This document shows positions 24,564 through 33,846 of a stretch of 64,000 nt of DNA, in pieces. The translations under genes and the position numbers were made by a program. Numbering within the stretch: position 1 is the stretch's first letter; each line of letters begins with the position of its first letter. Where the stretch lies: contig NZ_JAVLVU010000001.1 of NCBI RefSeq assembly GCF_031951985.1, positions 3,782,001 through 3,846,000 on the forward strand, written 5' to 3'. Source of the DNA: Mucilaginibacter terrae. GTDB lineage: Bacteria; Bacteroidota; Bacteroidia; Sphingobacteriales; Sphingobacteriaceae. Below the pieces are notes generated by a model. The model did no database searches and was not told the origin of the DNA. It saw only the letters and a list, made by a program, of their open reading frames with translations.

Positions 24564-25072
24564 CTTTCGGCGTCTTTAATAAACATCATCAGTTCATGCC
24601 CATCTGCCCATATGTTTTTATCATAAGTGAAGCCAAGTTTATTAAGTAGTTTGATTGAACGCTGATTTTGAATGTTGGTAATAGCGGCAAGCGTTTGTTG
24701 GTTAAGCTGGTTAAAAGAATATTCGACAGTAGCTGCAGCAGCTTCGTAGGCATAACCATTGCCTTCATATTGGGGCAGTAGGGCATACCCAATATCTAAA
24801 TGTGCTAAATATTCACGTTTTAATAAACCGCACATACCTATGGGTTCTCCTGAACCGCGCAGCTCAACCATATACAGGCCAAACCCATTTACGGCATAGT
24901 TCATCAGCGGAACCTTAACCAGGTAGGTTTGCGCATCGGCAATAGAAGTTAAGCCCCGGTCGCCTATATATTGTTTCCAGGTAGAGGTATTAAGTAACTC
25001 CAGTATAAAAGGCGCATCAGTTATATTGAACTTGCGCAGTACCAGTCTTTCGGTTTCGAGAATGATGGACAT
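24560..25072 (-). CDS. GNAT family N-acetyltransferase, RimJ/RimL type
   Basis: 170 residues. The N-terminus ETERLVLRKFNITDAPFILE is diagnostic of the RimJ/RimL-like GNAT subgroup, which acetylates protein N-termini or small molecules. Motif A is degenerate but recognisable at YALLPQYEGNGYAYEAAAAT; NQRSIKLLNKLGF marks the C-terminal part. It lacks an obvious partner gene. Confidence 0.9.
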   Translation of the reverse strand: MSIILETERLVLRKFNITDAPFILELLNTSTWKQYIGDRGLTSIADAQTYLVKVPLMNYAVNGFGLYMVELRGSGEPIGMCGLLKREYLAHLDIGYALLPQYEGNGYAYEAAAATVEYSFNQLNQQTLAAITNIQNQRSIKLLNKLGFTYDKNIWADGHELMMFIKDAES

Positions 25073-25104
25073 TTAGTATTATAACGGCTTAACACAAACG
25101 TAAA

Positions 25105-25136
25105 TAAAAAAACCACAGGCAGTACCTGTGGTTTTC
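25105..25136 (-). terminator. Terminator of the M28 peptidase gene
   Basis: AACCACAGG (25111-25119) pairs with CCTGTGGTT (25125-25133) with a 5-base loop. On the minus strand it is followed by TTTTTATTTA, directly downstream of the M28 gene stop. Confidence 0.85.
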
Positions 25137-25154
25137 AAATGCTTTAACTATTTC

Positions 25155-26462
25155 TTAGCGTTCTTCCAGTTTGGGTATACGGGCTGGCGTGTCTTTACCG
25201 GCTACAATACTGCGCGAGCTTAGTGCAATGGCGCGTATGGTTGCAGTTATGTTAGCTACATCCAGCGAACTATATTCATCTTTTACGCTATGGTAAAGTT
25301 TATCGGTATCAATCTGATCGGTTGATATGGTATGCGCCGGTACACCTAAGCGGGCAAGGGTAGCATTGTCGCTGCGGTAAAACAGGTTTTGTTCAGGGTA
25401 TGGGTCTGGGTGAAAAGTAAAGGCTGTACCCTGTAAATTGCTTTGCAGTATCTTACCAAAATCCGAACGCTCATAACCCGTAATAAAGGCGGTGTTTTTG
25501 CCAAATTTCGATTCCTTGCCTATCATCTCGATGTTAAACATGGCTACCACTTTTTCGGGCGGTAATTGTTTAGAAAAATAACGGGCACCGTAGCCGCCAA
25601 TTTCTTCGGCAGTAAATGCTACAAATATTAAAGTGCGCTCATTGTTATTTAGTTTTTTATAATACTTGGCCAGGCTAATCATGGCTGTGGTTCCCGATGC
25701 GTCATCATCGGCACCGTTGGCAATGCTATCGCCCTGCATGGCGGGCTGAATGCCTAAATGGTCATAATGACCCGAGAATACCACGTACTCATCCTTTTTG
25801 CTTTTACCCGGAATCATGCCCGCAACGTTAAATATGGGCGGGTTTTCAGTTTTATCTTTAAAGCTAACTTCAAAAGTTTTAACACCTTCATAACTGCCCA
25901 GTACCATTACCACTTGCTGCGGATTATCGGTTGGTTGTGGTTCAGTGGTTATTACGCCGCTGTTAATGTAATTATGTAAGCGTGTATAAAAGGCTTTAAA
26001 CTTAGGATCAACGATTATTAAGGTCTTTTTCCCGCTGCGCATGTATTTGCGGTATTCGGTTTGAAAGTTTTGGTCGGCACTAATTTTAATGATCTGCACA
26101 TCTTCATTCGTGTTCCAGGTAAATGCTTTTCCGGCAGCTATGGTAACATTTTCGGCCGGTACGGCCTGCCCATCAAGCTTTACCAGGGTTTCAACCGGAA
26201 CAGTGCGGTAAACTTTAAAGTTTTGACGGAAGCCGGTGGCTCCGGTTAACGGTTGTAAACCTGCTTGTTTAAATTCACCCTCAATAAAGGTGGCGGCTTT
26301 GTCAATGCCGGGTGTAAAAGTGCCGCGTCCCTGCATATCATCGGCGCTAAGGGTTTTAATTAAACGCTCTACATCTTTTTCGTTAATTAACTTGTTTACA
26401 TCCTGGGCAAAACCGCCCAGGCTTACGGCCATAAAGGCTAATGCTATACTGTATTTCTTCAT
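25155..26462 (-). CDS. M28-family zinc metallopeptidase, secreted
   Basis: 435 residues. Signal peptide 1-19 (ends GGFA-Q). M28 peptidases are di-zinc aminopeptidases or carboxypeptidases. Visible zinc-site motifs: SGHYDHLG (His and Asp), NGADDDASGT (bridging Asp), FTAEEIGGYGARYFSK (catalytic Glu-Glu pair) and the distal SVKDEYSSLD region. A PA-like insertion lies between 130 and 215. It follows the M61 gene with one base between stop and start, so the two secreted peptidases are probably one operon. Confidence 0.9.
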   Translation of the reverse strand: MKKYSIALAFMAVSLGGFAQDVNKLINEKDVERLIKTLSADDMQGRGTFTPGIDKAATFIEGEFKQAGLQPLTGATGFRQNFKVYRTVPVETLVKLDGQAVPAENVTIAAGKAFTWNTNEDVQIIKISADQNFQTEYRKYMRSGKKTLIIVDPKFKAFYTRLHNYINSGVITTEPQPTDNPQQVVMVLGSYEGVKTFEVSFKDKTENPPIFNVAGMIPGKSKKDEYVVFSGHYDHLGIQPAMQGDSIANGADDDASGTTAMISLAKYYKKLNNNERTLIFVAFTAEEIGGYGARYFSKQLPPEKVVAMFNIEMIGKESKFGKNTAFITGYERSDFGKILQSNLQGTAFTFHPDPYPEQNLFYRSDNATLARLGVPAHTISTDQIDTDKLYHSVKDEYSSLDVANITATIRAIALSSRSIVAGKDTPARIPKLEER

Positions 26463-26463
26463 A

Positions 26464-28329
26464 TTATTTTACTTTAGAATTTAATAATCCATTGCGAAAC
26501 TGGATTTGCGCGGCCGATGGTTCTTTACCCGCAGCTTCGTAAGTCACCACCTCCAAAGCCGGGTTCTCTTCGAGTGTTACCGTGGTTTCATGGTTGCCGG
26601 TGCGGTTTTTATAAGCAATGGTAATCTTATCGCCAGGCTTTTTGGTATTTAGTGCCTCTATCAGGCTTTGGCCGCTGGCCTGTATGGCATTGCCGTCCAC
26701 GCTTAATAAAACATCGCCGGCGTCTAATCCTGCTTTATAAAAGGGGGTGTTCATGGCCAGGCTTGTGCCAATCAGTAACCCAGTATTATCAACACCAACC
26801 GACTGGCCTGAACGGCCACGACCACCCGCGCCCCCAAGAGCGCCGGCCCAGGCTTTACCCGGTTGGGCTTTGCGCAAAATTAAACCGGCATAATCCAATA
26901 ACTTAGCGTAATCATTTTTTTCGAAACCGTTAATGTAGCGTTTAAAAAAGTCGGCAGCAAAGGCGGCGTCTTTAGTAAAAGCGGCCAAAATGTTTTGCAG
27001 ATCGGCAATGGTGTAGGGCTTTTCGGTTTTGCCATGGGCCAGCCATACCGCACGCATATAATCATCAAGGGTTAATTTAAACTGGCTGCGTAAACGTAAA
27101 TCAAGCGCCAGGGCAGTAGCGCCGCCATAAGTATAATAACTGGTAAATACGTTGGCATTGTTGTTTTGATCAACCGATACACCGGCATCGGCAAATACCG
27201 CATAACGGCTCATTTGCGCTGGCGAGTAATGATTGGCTGCCGGTGAATTTAAAACAGTGTTGATCAAACCGGCCATAGTGCGGTTATAATCAGCAGGCGA
27301 AACAAAACCGGCGCGTTCTAAAATTAAGCCGCCGTAGTATTGTGTAAAGCCTTCGGCAAACCAAAGCTCGTTACTCATGTTGGCGTGCTCAAAGTTAAAC
27401 GGCTCCAAAGTTTTTGGCCGAATACGCTCTACGTTCCAGCTATGAAAATATTCGTGCGAAAAAGTGCCTAATAAACGGGCCTCGTTACCGGCAATTTTAG
27501 GCGTGCTTTGTACAATGCTGGTGGAGTTACGGTGTTCCATACCGTCGCCCGCGTTGGTAGATGCCACATCGTGTAAAAACACGTAGTTTCCGTAATCGTA
27601 AGCAGGCAGTTCTCCAAAAACGGCCTGGGCCTCAATGGTTGCCTTTTTTACCATTTGCCCAAAGGCATCAATGGTAGCCTGGTCGTCATCGCTGTGCGAG
27701 GTAAGGTGTACGGCTTGTTTTTTGCCATCGGGATTGCTTATATCCCAGCTATATATTTTGTACGGAGCCAGTGAAATAGGGCTATCCATCATGTACTGCA
27801 AATCGCGGGCATAATAGGTGCCACCAGCTTCAGGTTTAAGTTGTGTGGCAACTTTCCAGCCATACTTGTCAAGGTTGTTGAATTTAAAACGTGCCGGGCG
27901 CTGTTCCATGCCTTTAACCCACATTAAGGTGGCGGGCATATTAAGGTGTGCCGTACTGGCATCAATGCCCACATAAGTGCCATCAACATGATTGCCAAAA
28001 AGGGTATAGCTAATAATTACCGTACTACCGTGCTGCGCAATTTCCCAAACATCGCCCTCCACCTGTTTAAGAATTAGTGGCTTGTTGTTTTCGCCTACGG
28101 CTTTTACGTTATAAACGTTTTTTCCAAACTCGTGTGTAGCATAACGGCCCGGCGATGAGCGGCTCATTCTAAAACGCATAACACCGGCCGGAACCTGTGG
28201 CACTCTCATGCTTATTTCGGCCTCGTGATGTACGGCATTAGGGAATGATAGGGTATAAGAAATTTCGGTTTGAGCAAAAGCGGTAGCCGACAGCAATAAG
28301 GCCGCCGCCGACAGATAAAGATTCTTCAT
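26464..28329 (-). CDS. M61-family glycyl aminopeptidase-like peptidase with PDZ domain, secreted
   Basis: 621 residues. Signal peptide 1-19 (TAFA-Q), an N-terminal beta domain (~22-190), then the catalytic domain with HEYFH at 292-296 and the third zinc ligand E326 in WFAEGFTQYYGG. A PDZ domain at ~500-590 (NTGLLIGTSLAMNTPFYKAG, LDAGDVLLSVDGNAIQ) is the usual C-terminal part of the family. These enzymes cleave N-terminal Gly/Ala residues. Transcribed ahead of the M28 gene, pointing to joint peptide processing in the periplasm. Confidence 0.92.
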   Translation of the reverse strand: MKNLYLSAAALLLSATAFAQTEISYTLSFPNAVHHEAEISMRVPQVPAGVMRFRMSRSSPGRYATHEFGKNVYNVKAVGENNKPLILKQVEGDVWEIAQHGSTVIISYTLFGNHVDGTYVGIDASTAHLNMPATLMWVKGMEQRPARFKFNNLDKYGWKVATQLKPEAGGTYYARDLQYMMDSPISLAPYKIYSWDISNPDGKKQAVHLTSHSDDDQATIDAFGQMVKKATIEAQAVFGELPAYDYGNYVFLHDVASTNAGDGMEHRNSTSIVQSTPKIAGNEARLLGTFSHEYFHSWNVERIRPKTLEPFNFEHANMSNELWFAEGFTQYYGGLILERAGFVSPADYNRTMAGLINTVLNSPAANHYSPAQMSRYAVFADAGVSVDQNNNANVFTSYYTYGGATALALDLRLRSQFKLTLDDYMRAVWLAHGKTEKPYTIADLQNILAAFTKDAAFAADFFKRYINGFEKNDYAKLLDYAGLILRKAQPGKAWAGALGGAGGRGRSGQSVGVDNTGLLIGTSLAMNTPFYKAGLDAGDVLLSVDGNAIQASGQSLIEALNTKKPGDKITIAYKNRTGNHETTVTLEENPALEVVTYEAAGKEPSAAQIQFRNGLLNSKVK

Positions 28330-28489
28330 TGTATGAGTAGTAGTTTCGGCCTTGAAATTACTGATTTTTATGGTGAATGCAGTATGCTGAGTTGTGAATT
28401 GTTACATTGTCCTATACCGTTAGCGTGTACAATTACGTTAATGTTTAAATAATCAAAATGCTTGATGCCGCGGCAGGCAACACTGATAC

Positions 28490-28918
28490 ATGAACAAATT
28501 GATATTAAATTTAAAAAAAGTAACAGCTTGCAAAGGATTGTTATTTATAACTGCTCTCTTCCATTGTCTTATTTCAGTAAACAGTGTTATGGCACAAAAA
28601 AATAAACAAATGGTGAGGCTGGCTAAAATTCAGGTAGATCCATTACAGCTTAAAGCATACAATGCTGCACTAAATGAGCAAATGGCCGCCGCCGTAAGTA
28701 AGGAATTGGGAGTGTTAACCTATTATGCCGTTGCTGATAAAAAGAACCCGGCACATATTACCATACTCGAAATATATGCCGACACTGCCGCCTACAAATC
28801 ACATATTGAAACGCCTCATTTTAAAAAGTATAAGGCAACCGTTCAAAATATGGTTAAAGCACTTGAGTTGGTTGACGTGGATATAATTGGCTCGGCCCGT
28901 AAGCCCGACACTCAATAA
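28490..28918 (+). CDS. Antibiotic biosynthesis monooxygenase (ABM) domain protein, exported
   Basis: 142 residues. Residues 1-36 contain a hydrophobic stretch (GLLFITALFHCLISVNSVMA) followed by Q, a signal peptide or anchor. The remainder (RLAKIQVDPLQLKAYNAALN, then THILEIYADTAAYKSHIETPH) has the dimeric alpha/beta ferredoxin-like ABM pattern seen in putative quinol monooxygenases such as YgiN. Catalytic residues are not diagnostic in this family. It stands alone between divergent M61 and convergent hemH. Confidence 0.85.
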   Translation: MNKLILNLKKVTACKGLLFITALFHCLISVNSVMAQKNKQMVRLAKIQVDPLQLKAYNAALNEQMAAAVSKELGVLTYYAVADKKNPAHITILEIYADTAAYKSHIETPHFKKYKATVQNMVKALELVDVDIIGSARKPDTQ

Positions 28919-28941
28919 CCAAATAACTCAATAACCACTAA

Positions 28942-29955
28942 CTAAGCACCGCGCACCATACGCTCTAAAGCGTCGATCCATAATGGTGAATCGTTCAGGC
29001 TTTCTACCAGTTGTACGTGTTCGCCGCCGGCATGTTTAAACTCCTCATTATATTCAACCGAAACCTCGAAAATGGTTTCTAAACAATCGGCTACAAACGC
29101 CGGGCAAAATACCAGTAGTTTTTTTATGCCCTTTTTAGCCAGTTGATCAATTACCTCGCTGGTATAAGGCTGCATCCATGGGTCGCGGCCCAGGCGAGAT
29201 TGAAACGTAAGGGTGTATTTTTCTTTGGGAATATTCAACCGCTCGGCAATTAAACGGGCAGTAGCGTGGCATTGTGCGCTGTAACAAAAACGGTTTGCAC
29301 CAGTAATGGTATCGCAGCAGTTAGCCACTTTAAGGCAGTGTTTGCCGGTTTCGTCGGCCTTGATCATTTGCCTTTGCGGCAAGCCGTGAAAACTGAATAG
29401 TATGTGGTCGTACTCTTCGGGCTTGTGCTTGGCCCCGTTTTGGGCATAGGCCTCGATGATCAGATCATCATCGTAAAAGGAATTAACGAAGCTCATGGAC
29501 GGTATGGTTTGCCACTTGCTCACAATTTCCATTACTTTTTGATGTACCGATCCGGTAGAAGCCGAAGCATATTGCGGAAACAGTGGAATAACTTGTATAG
29601 AGGTTACCTGCGCGGCACGCAACTTAGCCAAAGCCGACTCGATTGACGGGCTTTGGTAACGCATAGCCATTTCAACATGGTATTCGTCGCCCAGGCGTTG
29701 TTTTAATAGCTCGGTGGTTTTAACGGTGTAGATCATTAACGGCGATCCTTCTTCGGTCCATATTTCCTGGTATGATTTTGCCGATTTTGGTCCGCGGAAA
29801 GGAACAATGATACCTTTAATAAGCATAAAACGGCTAAAGGCATTAATATCAATTACCCGTTCATCCATTAAAAACTCATTCAGGTACTTGCGAACAGCCG
29901 GTGTTTGCGGATTATCGGGCGTACCTAAATTTACTAATAAAACTCCTTTTTTCAT
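28942..29955 (-). CDS. hemH: Ferrochelatase
   Basis: 337 residues. Inserts Fe2+ into protoporphyrin IX, the final step of protohaem synthesis. The start GVLLVNLGTPDNPQTPAVRKYLNEFL is the family N-terminus; the metal-site histidine lies in FSFHGLPQRQM; the C-terminal part carries CPAFVADCLETIFE with the conserved glutamate. Length is normal. A C-rich repeat-like stretch (CTCCCTAAAGGGGCGCG) lies upstream of the start. Confidence 0.96.
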   Translation of the reverse strand: MKKGVLLVNLGTPDNPQTPAVRKYLNEFLMDERVIDINAFSRFMLIKGIIVPFRGPKSAKSYQEIWTEEGSPLMIYTVKTTELLKQRLGDEYHVEMAMRYQSPSIESALAKLRAAQVTSIQVIPLFPQYASASTGSVHQKVMEIVSKWQTIPSMSFVNSFYDDDLIIEAYAQNGAKHKPEEYDHILFSFHGLPQRQMIKADETGKHCLKVANCCDTITGANRFCYSAQCHATARLIAERLNIPKEKYTLTFQSRLGRDPWMQPYTSEVIDQLAKKGIKKLLVFCPAFVADCLETIFEVSVEYNEEFKHAGGEHVQLVESLNDSPLWIDALERMVRGA

Positions 29956-30063
29956 ATACTTATCAGCTCCCTAAAGGGGCGCGTTGAGGGACTGCAAATA
30001 TCTGATTTATTTTGTCAAACTAAAGCAATACTGATGCCTGAGCCATATAAATGACCAAGATCA

Positions 30064-30288
30064 CTATTGATAAGTTTTATCGCCTTTGAGCAAAGCATAA
30101 ATAGCCATGGCATGCCCATGTCCCAATTCAAAATCGGCTTTAAGCCAGTTGGTAATTTCGGTAGCTTTTACGCCAGGTTTGATCTTTCCGTTCTCGGTAT
30201 AGCCTTTTTCTTCGGCCAGCTTTTTAAAATCTTCGGGACCTTTGCCTGTTTTAGCTTCGATATTGTTGAGATATGCTTGAAATGACAT
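30064..30288 (-). CDS. DUF4287 domain protein
   Basis: 74 residues. The sequence MSFQAYLNNIEAKTGKGPED, KPGVKATEITNWLKADFELG and HGHAMAIYALLKG is the DUF4287 signature, a small helical domain often coupled to DUF5655. Function is unknown, and no partner gene is visible here. Confidence 0.85.
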   Translation of the reverse strand: MSFQAYLNNIEAKTGKGPEDFKKLAEEKGYTENGKIKPGVKATEITNWLKADFELGHGHAMAIYALLKGDKTYQ

Positions 30289-30372
30289 AGCTTATTGGAT
30301 TTTAGTTTGATACAAATAAAGCAAATGAGAGCCATAGCAGGCGGGCGTAATTACGCCAAACATCAGGGTGAA

Positions 30373-31080
30373 TCACGACTTTGTTTTCCATAACATCCAC
30401 CATGGCGTACCGGGCGAGGCATGGTGCTCATAATGATACCCAAAAAAGTAGCACGACAAGAATGCGAACACATGGTTCTTTTTTTGCGTGGTAGAATGGT
30501 ATTGATTATCGTGTTCGCCTTTATGTGGCTGATAGGTGCCAAAATAAAATAGCTGTAAAGTACTCAATAAGGATGGCACTACCCAAAACAGGATGAGGTT
30601 AGGTTGCGGTATCCATATTTTTAAAACGTTGAACAGCGCCGCCATAAATACTACCTGCCATATCGATAAATAGTTACGGATAAACCTGGAGTACCAGGCC
30701 CAGAAACTGCCTTTGTGGTAATCCGGGTCTTCATCAGTATGTACGTGGCTGTGGTGCTTGTGGTGTTTTTTTAATAACGTAGGATACCAAAATGCGGCAT
30801 ATAGAAACGTGGTAATATACCCGGCTGCGTTATTTACAGTTTTATTGGCCGATACCGTGCGATGCATAGCATCGTGTGCGGTAATAAACAAACCGGTATA
30901 CAAGTGCATTTGCACCAGTATAAAAACATAAAGTAAAGGATTGGCAAAATTTACCTGCCACTGCATAAGCAGGATGGTAGAAAGTGCCCAGAGAGAAATA
31001 ACCAGCAGCGCTACCCAAGCTCCAGCCCCCCAGCTTCCTACAGGGGAAGTAATTTTAATGTGCGGAGTATTATCTGCCAT
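30373..31080 (-). CDS. crtW: Beta-carotene ketolase CrtW-type (fatty acid desaturase superfamily)
   Basis: 235 residues. Di-iron membrane enzyme; CrtW places a 4-keto group on a beta-ionone ring. Three histidine boxes: HDAMH (69-73), HHKHH (106-110), HYEHH (216-220). The last is followed by ASPGTPWW, matching the CrtW C-terminus (typically HxxHPxTPWW). Membrane helices span ~20-65, 85-100 and 140-180. Neighbour ispH and the minus-strand carotenoid block support the role. The codons for ~residues 11-22 (TSPVGSWGAGAW) coincide with a C-rich repeat. A bona fide fatty acid desaturase is the main alternative. Confidence 0.8.
   Translation of the reverse strand: MADNTPHIKITSPVGSWGAGAWVALLVISLWALSTILLMQWQVNFANPLLYVFILVQMHLYTGLFITAHDAMHRTVSANKTVNNAAGYITTFLYAAFWYPTLLKKHHKHHSHVHTDEDPDYHKGSFWAWYSRFIRNYLSIWQVVFMAALFNVLKIWIPQPNLILFWVVPSLLSTLQLFYFGTYQPHKGEHDNQYHSTTQKKNHVFAFLSCYFFGYHYEHHASPGTPWWMLWKTKS
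31022..31051. repeat. Family D-like repeat inside the crtW N-terminus
   Basis: CCAGCCCCCCAGCTTCCTAC followed by AGGGGAAGT resembles the C-rich hairpin repeat found after several stop codons, but here it is translated as part of crtW (about residues 11-21). Confidence 0.5.
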
Positions 31081-31109
31081 TTTACAATAACGTAGGTATT
31101 GACATAATG

Positions 31110-31135
31110 TTCCCCCTTAGGGGGTAGGGGGCTTA
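31110..31135. repeat. Family D C-rich repeat at the ispH stop
   Basis: TTCCCCCTTAGGGGGTAGGG then GGCTTA. Read on the minus strand it is TAA-GCCCCCTACCCCCTAAGGGGGAA, so the ispH stop codon TAA is the first three bases of the repeat. Confidence 0.72.
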
Positions 31136-31984
31136 ATATCTTTCCAGTTCGGCTTTAATAAGCTCCATCAACCACATAGGGGTAGAGGTGGCTCCGCTAA
31201 TGCCTATGGTATCGCCGGGGTTAAACATAGAGGGGCTTAGCTCATCTACCGAAGATACGAAGTAGGTATCGGGGTTATGCTTGCGGCATACCTCAAACAA
31301 CACTTTACCGTTAGATGATTTTTTGCCCGATACGAATACGATCTTGTTATATCTTTTAGCAAATTCAGGCAAGTCTTTGTCGCGGTTCGATACCTGGCGG
31401 CAAATGGTATCGTTAGCCTTTACTTCGTAGCCTTTACCTACCAGGTGATCTTTGATCTGGTAAAATTTATCGGTGCTTTTGGTGGTTTGGCTGTACAGGG
31501 TAATTTGCTGCGGAAGCTCCAATGTATCCAGCTCGGTAATATCCTGAAATACCAACGCTTCACCATTGGTTTGCCCTTGCAGACCTATAACTTCGGCATG
31601 GCCGTGTTTGCCAAAAATTACGATATTCTCATTAGCATCGTGCGACGTTTTAATGCGGTTCTGCAATTTCAGTACCACCGGGCACGAGGCATCGATCAGG
31701 GTAATGTTATGCTCTAATGCCAGCCGGTAAGTTTCGGGAGCTTCGCCGTGGGCGCGGATGAGTACTTTTTCATTGTATAAGTCGGCCAGTTGGGAGTGAT
31801 CAATAATGCGAAGGCCTTTGGCTTTTAAGCGCTCAACTTCTTCATCGTTATGTACAATATCGCCCAGGCAATAGAGATAGCCATCCTCGGCCAAAATCTC
31901 TTCGGCCATGTCAATGGCATACACCACGCCAAAACAAAAGCCCGAATCCTGATCAATCTCAACCTGTAACTGATATGCTCCCAT
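31133..31984 (-). CDS. ispH: 4-hydroxy-3-methylbut-2-enyl diphosphate reductase (LytB)
   Basis: 283 residues. Final enzyme of the MEP pathway, giving IPP and DMAPP with a [4Fe-4S] cluster. Cluster cysteines: C17 in SGFCFGV, the cysteine in LIDASCPVVLKLQ, and NDTICRQVSNRD. The C-terminal SGATSTPMWLMELI is also typical. It supplies precursors for the carotenoid block that surrounds it and is followed 52 bases downstream by crtW. A TAATTTTG box lies 5 bases before the ATG. Confidence 0.95.
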   Translation of the reverse strand: MGAYQLQVEIDQDSGFCFGVVYAIDMAEEILAEDGYLYCLGDIVHNDEEVERLKAKGLRIIDHSQLADLYNEKVLIRAHGEAPETYRLALEHNITLIDASCPVVLKLQNRIKTSHDANENIVIFGKHGHAEVIGLQGQTNGEALVFQDITELDTLELPQQITLYSQTTKSTDKFYQIKDHLVGKGYEVKANDTICRQVSNRDKDLPEFAKRYNKIVFVSGKKSSNGKVLFEVCRKHNPDTYFVSSVDELSPSMFNPGDTIGISGATSTPMWLMELIKAELERY

Positions 31985-31989
31985 AAATG

Positions 31990-31997
31990 CAAAATTA
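31990..31997 (-). promoter_or_regulatory. -7 promoter box next to the ispH start
   Basis: TAATTTTG (minus strand) is an exact TAnnTTTG match ending 5 bases before the ispH ATG, predicting a leaderless or nearly leaderless transcript covering ispH and crtW. Confidence 0.45.
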
Positions 31998-32028
31998 CGG
32001 TAAAAAAAGTTAATGATTATACTACTTG

Positions 32029-32113
32029 CGTCATTGCGAGGTACGAAGCAATCTCTGCGGATACAAAGCGTACATTGAATGGTTCAGAGATTGCTTCGTA
32101 CCTCGCAATGACG
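32029..32113. repeat. Family A palindrome, copy 2
   Basis: Arms at 32029-32057 and 32085-32113 are perfect 29-bp inverted repeats identical to those of copy 1; only the 27-base loop differs. It lies between cruF and ispH. Confidence 0.9.
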
Positions 32114-32127
32114 ATCTTTTTTAACTG

Positions 32128-32778
32128 TCAAGCTAACTGCAATACCCCAAAAAATACAAACTGCACTATCAACAGCACCGGAGCCACAATGGTTTGCGGT
32201 TTAAATTTGAACAGTTCGAACACGCTTAAAAACAAGGCACTAACCCCAAACCAGCCCACATAGTTTTTAAGCGGCGGATGTCCATTGGTCCAGCTCCAGT
32301 AGTCGAATTTAATAGCAACCGGCTCTATCAGTAAATCGAGCGCAACCAGCACTATTGCCCCTGTTATAATGCGGGCTATGGTGCTTTTTAAACGGCTTCT
32401 TTGCATCAGTACACCGGTGGCATAAACCAGCATCAGCCAGTTAACCCCAATCATCAGCGGAATGTCGGCCACTTTAACGCCCAGTGTTTTGCCGTAAGTA
32501 TAATCGCCAAAAATCCAGTGTTTATGCACGCCTATCCACTCGGCGGTGTACCCTCCTGCAAAAATAAGCAGGGCAAAAAGCCAAAACTTTTCATCGGGCC
32601 TGTAATGGTTAATTAATACAACCGCAAGCATAAGCAGCAGGTGAAACGGCACCAACTTTAAAAAGTAAGGCGTTAAGGGCGGCACCAAAAAGCCCACCAG
32701 CCCTACCACGTGAAAAAGAATAATGATGATAATGGGTATCCTGGTGTTTTTTAAAACTATACCCTGCGACCTTTCCAT
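32128..32778 (-). CDS. cruF: Carotenoid 1',2'-hydratase CruF-type (DUF422 membrane protein)
   Basis: 216 residues with about seven membrane helices. CruF hydrates the 1',2' double bond of the linear end of gamma-carotene-type carotenoids, giving the 1'-OH used for glycosylation. DUF422 marks: GGYTAEWIGVHKHWIFGDYT (residues ~75-94), IGVNWLMLVYATG, LIEPVAIKFDYWSWTNG, and NYVGWFGVSALF. Its start overlaps the end of the glycosyltransferase gene by 22 bases, a sign of translational coupling. Confidence 0.85.
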   Translation of the reverse strand: MERSQGIVLKNTRIPIIIIILFHVVGLVGFLVPPLTPYFLKLVPFHLLLMLAVVLINHYRPDEKFWLFALLIFAGGYTAEWIGVHKHWIFGDYTYGKTLGVKVADIPLMIGVNWLMLVYATGVLMQRSRLKSTIARIITGAIVLVALDLLIEPVAIKFDYWSWTNGHPPLKNYVGWFGVSALFLSVFELFKFKPQTIVAPVLLIVQFVFFGVLQLA

Positions 32779-33845
32779 GTGGTGTTTTTTGTTAAATGAT
32801 TTTGAATGGCTAAAATGCCGATGGCCAGCAAACTGGTCATTTGCAAAGGATGCAGCACGGTGTTAAAAAATGCGTTTTGACCAGATGATAGCGATATCAT
32901 TACGCGGCTCAGCAGTATTAATCCGCACATTAGGGTAATTAAAGGCAAATTAAGCGTTGCTATAACCACCAGCGGACCACCAACTACCAGTAGCAGGTAA
33001 CATATAAACCCAATGATGCTGTAGTTAAACGGAGCTAAAAAGTTTTTACTGAAACCTTTTATCCCGTCGATATAGTTGGTATACATGCGGCAGCTGATCA
33101 ACCCGTTTGCCAACAGGCTTTCGCCCAAATACTTTTCGGCTTTTACCAGCTTCATTATTTCCACGTCTTCTACCACGCGGTCTTTAACCAGTTCGTGCCA
33201 TTGGTTTTGGCGGTACAACTCGGCATGAAACATCATGAACTGACCACTTGCCGCTGCAAAAGCAGGGTTCTTGGTTAAATAAATTAAGCGTATGGGTAAC
33301 AGGTTAAGCAATAAATAGTGCATAAGCGGCACTACTGTGCGTTCGCCTAAGGTTTGCATTTCCTGGTTGGTAAATAAGCTGAGCAAGGCAAGGTGCTTTG
33401 CCTTTACCCGATGAACGGCACTGTTCAATAAATCATCATAAATACGTTCATCAGCATCTAAAAACAATAAAAAACTGCCGCGGGCTTGTTTAGCTAACTG
33501 GTAGCAGGCATAATTTTTACCCAGCCATCCCTGAGGTAAAATATTGCCTTTAATTACTTTAAAACGCGGGTGTTGTGCCGCAAAGGCCTGGCAAATGGCA
33601 AACGTATTATCGTCCGAATCATCATCAAGCACGATAACCTCATAGTTTGGATAATCCTGATTATGGATAGATTGCAGTAAGGCTAAAATATTGGCTTCTT
33701 CGTTACGGGCAGGAATGAGGATAGACACCATTTCTTCCTGCATACGGTTTACCCGCCGCAGTTTAGGGTCAGATATGAAGTTGAACAGGGTTACCACAAA
33801 ACGCAATACGAGGAAGAAGAAGATTACGGATAGAATGATAGTCAC
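32757..33845 (-). CDS. GT2 glycosyltransferase, CruC-like (carotenoid glycosyltransferase candidate)
   Basis: 362 residues. N-terminal membrane helix (3-22), GT2 domain with VSILIPARNEEANILALLQS (residues ~40-60), the nucleotide-sugar Asp cluster VLDDDSDDNTF and the DXD-like LFLDADERIYDD, then VVEDVEIMKLVKA (catalytic-side ED). Three C-terminal helices follow. In green sulfur bacteria CruC adds a sugar to the 1'-OH of CruF products. Position between an acyltransferase and cruF makes this the likely role, but the family includes other membrane GT2s. Confidence 0.82.
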   Translation of the reverse strand: MTIILSVIFFFLVLRFVVTLFNFISDPKLRRVNRMQEEMVSILIPARNEEANILALLQSIHNQDYPNYEVIVLDDDSDDNTFAICQAFAAQHPRFKVIKGNILPQGWLGKNYACYQLAKQARGSFLLFLDADERIYDDLLNSAVHRVKAKHLALLSLFTNQEMQTLGERTVVPLMHYLLLNLLPIRLIYLTKNPAFAAASGQFMMFHAELYRQNQWHELVKDRVVEDVEIMKLVKAEKYLGESLLANGLISCRMYTNYIDGIKGFSKNFLAPFNYSIIGFICYLLLVVGGPLVVIATLNLPLITLMCGLILLSRVMISLSSGQNAFFNTVLHPLQMTSLLAIGILAIQNHLTKNTTWKGRRV

Positions 33846-33846
33846 C

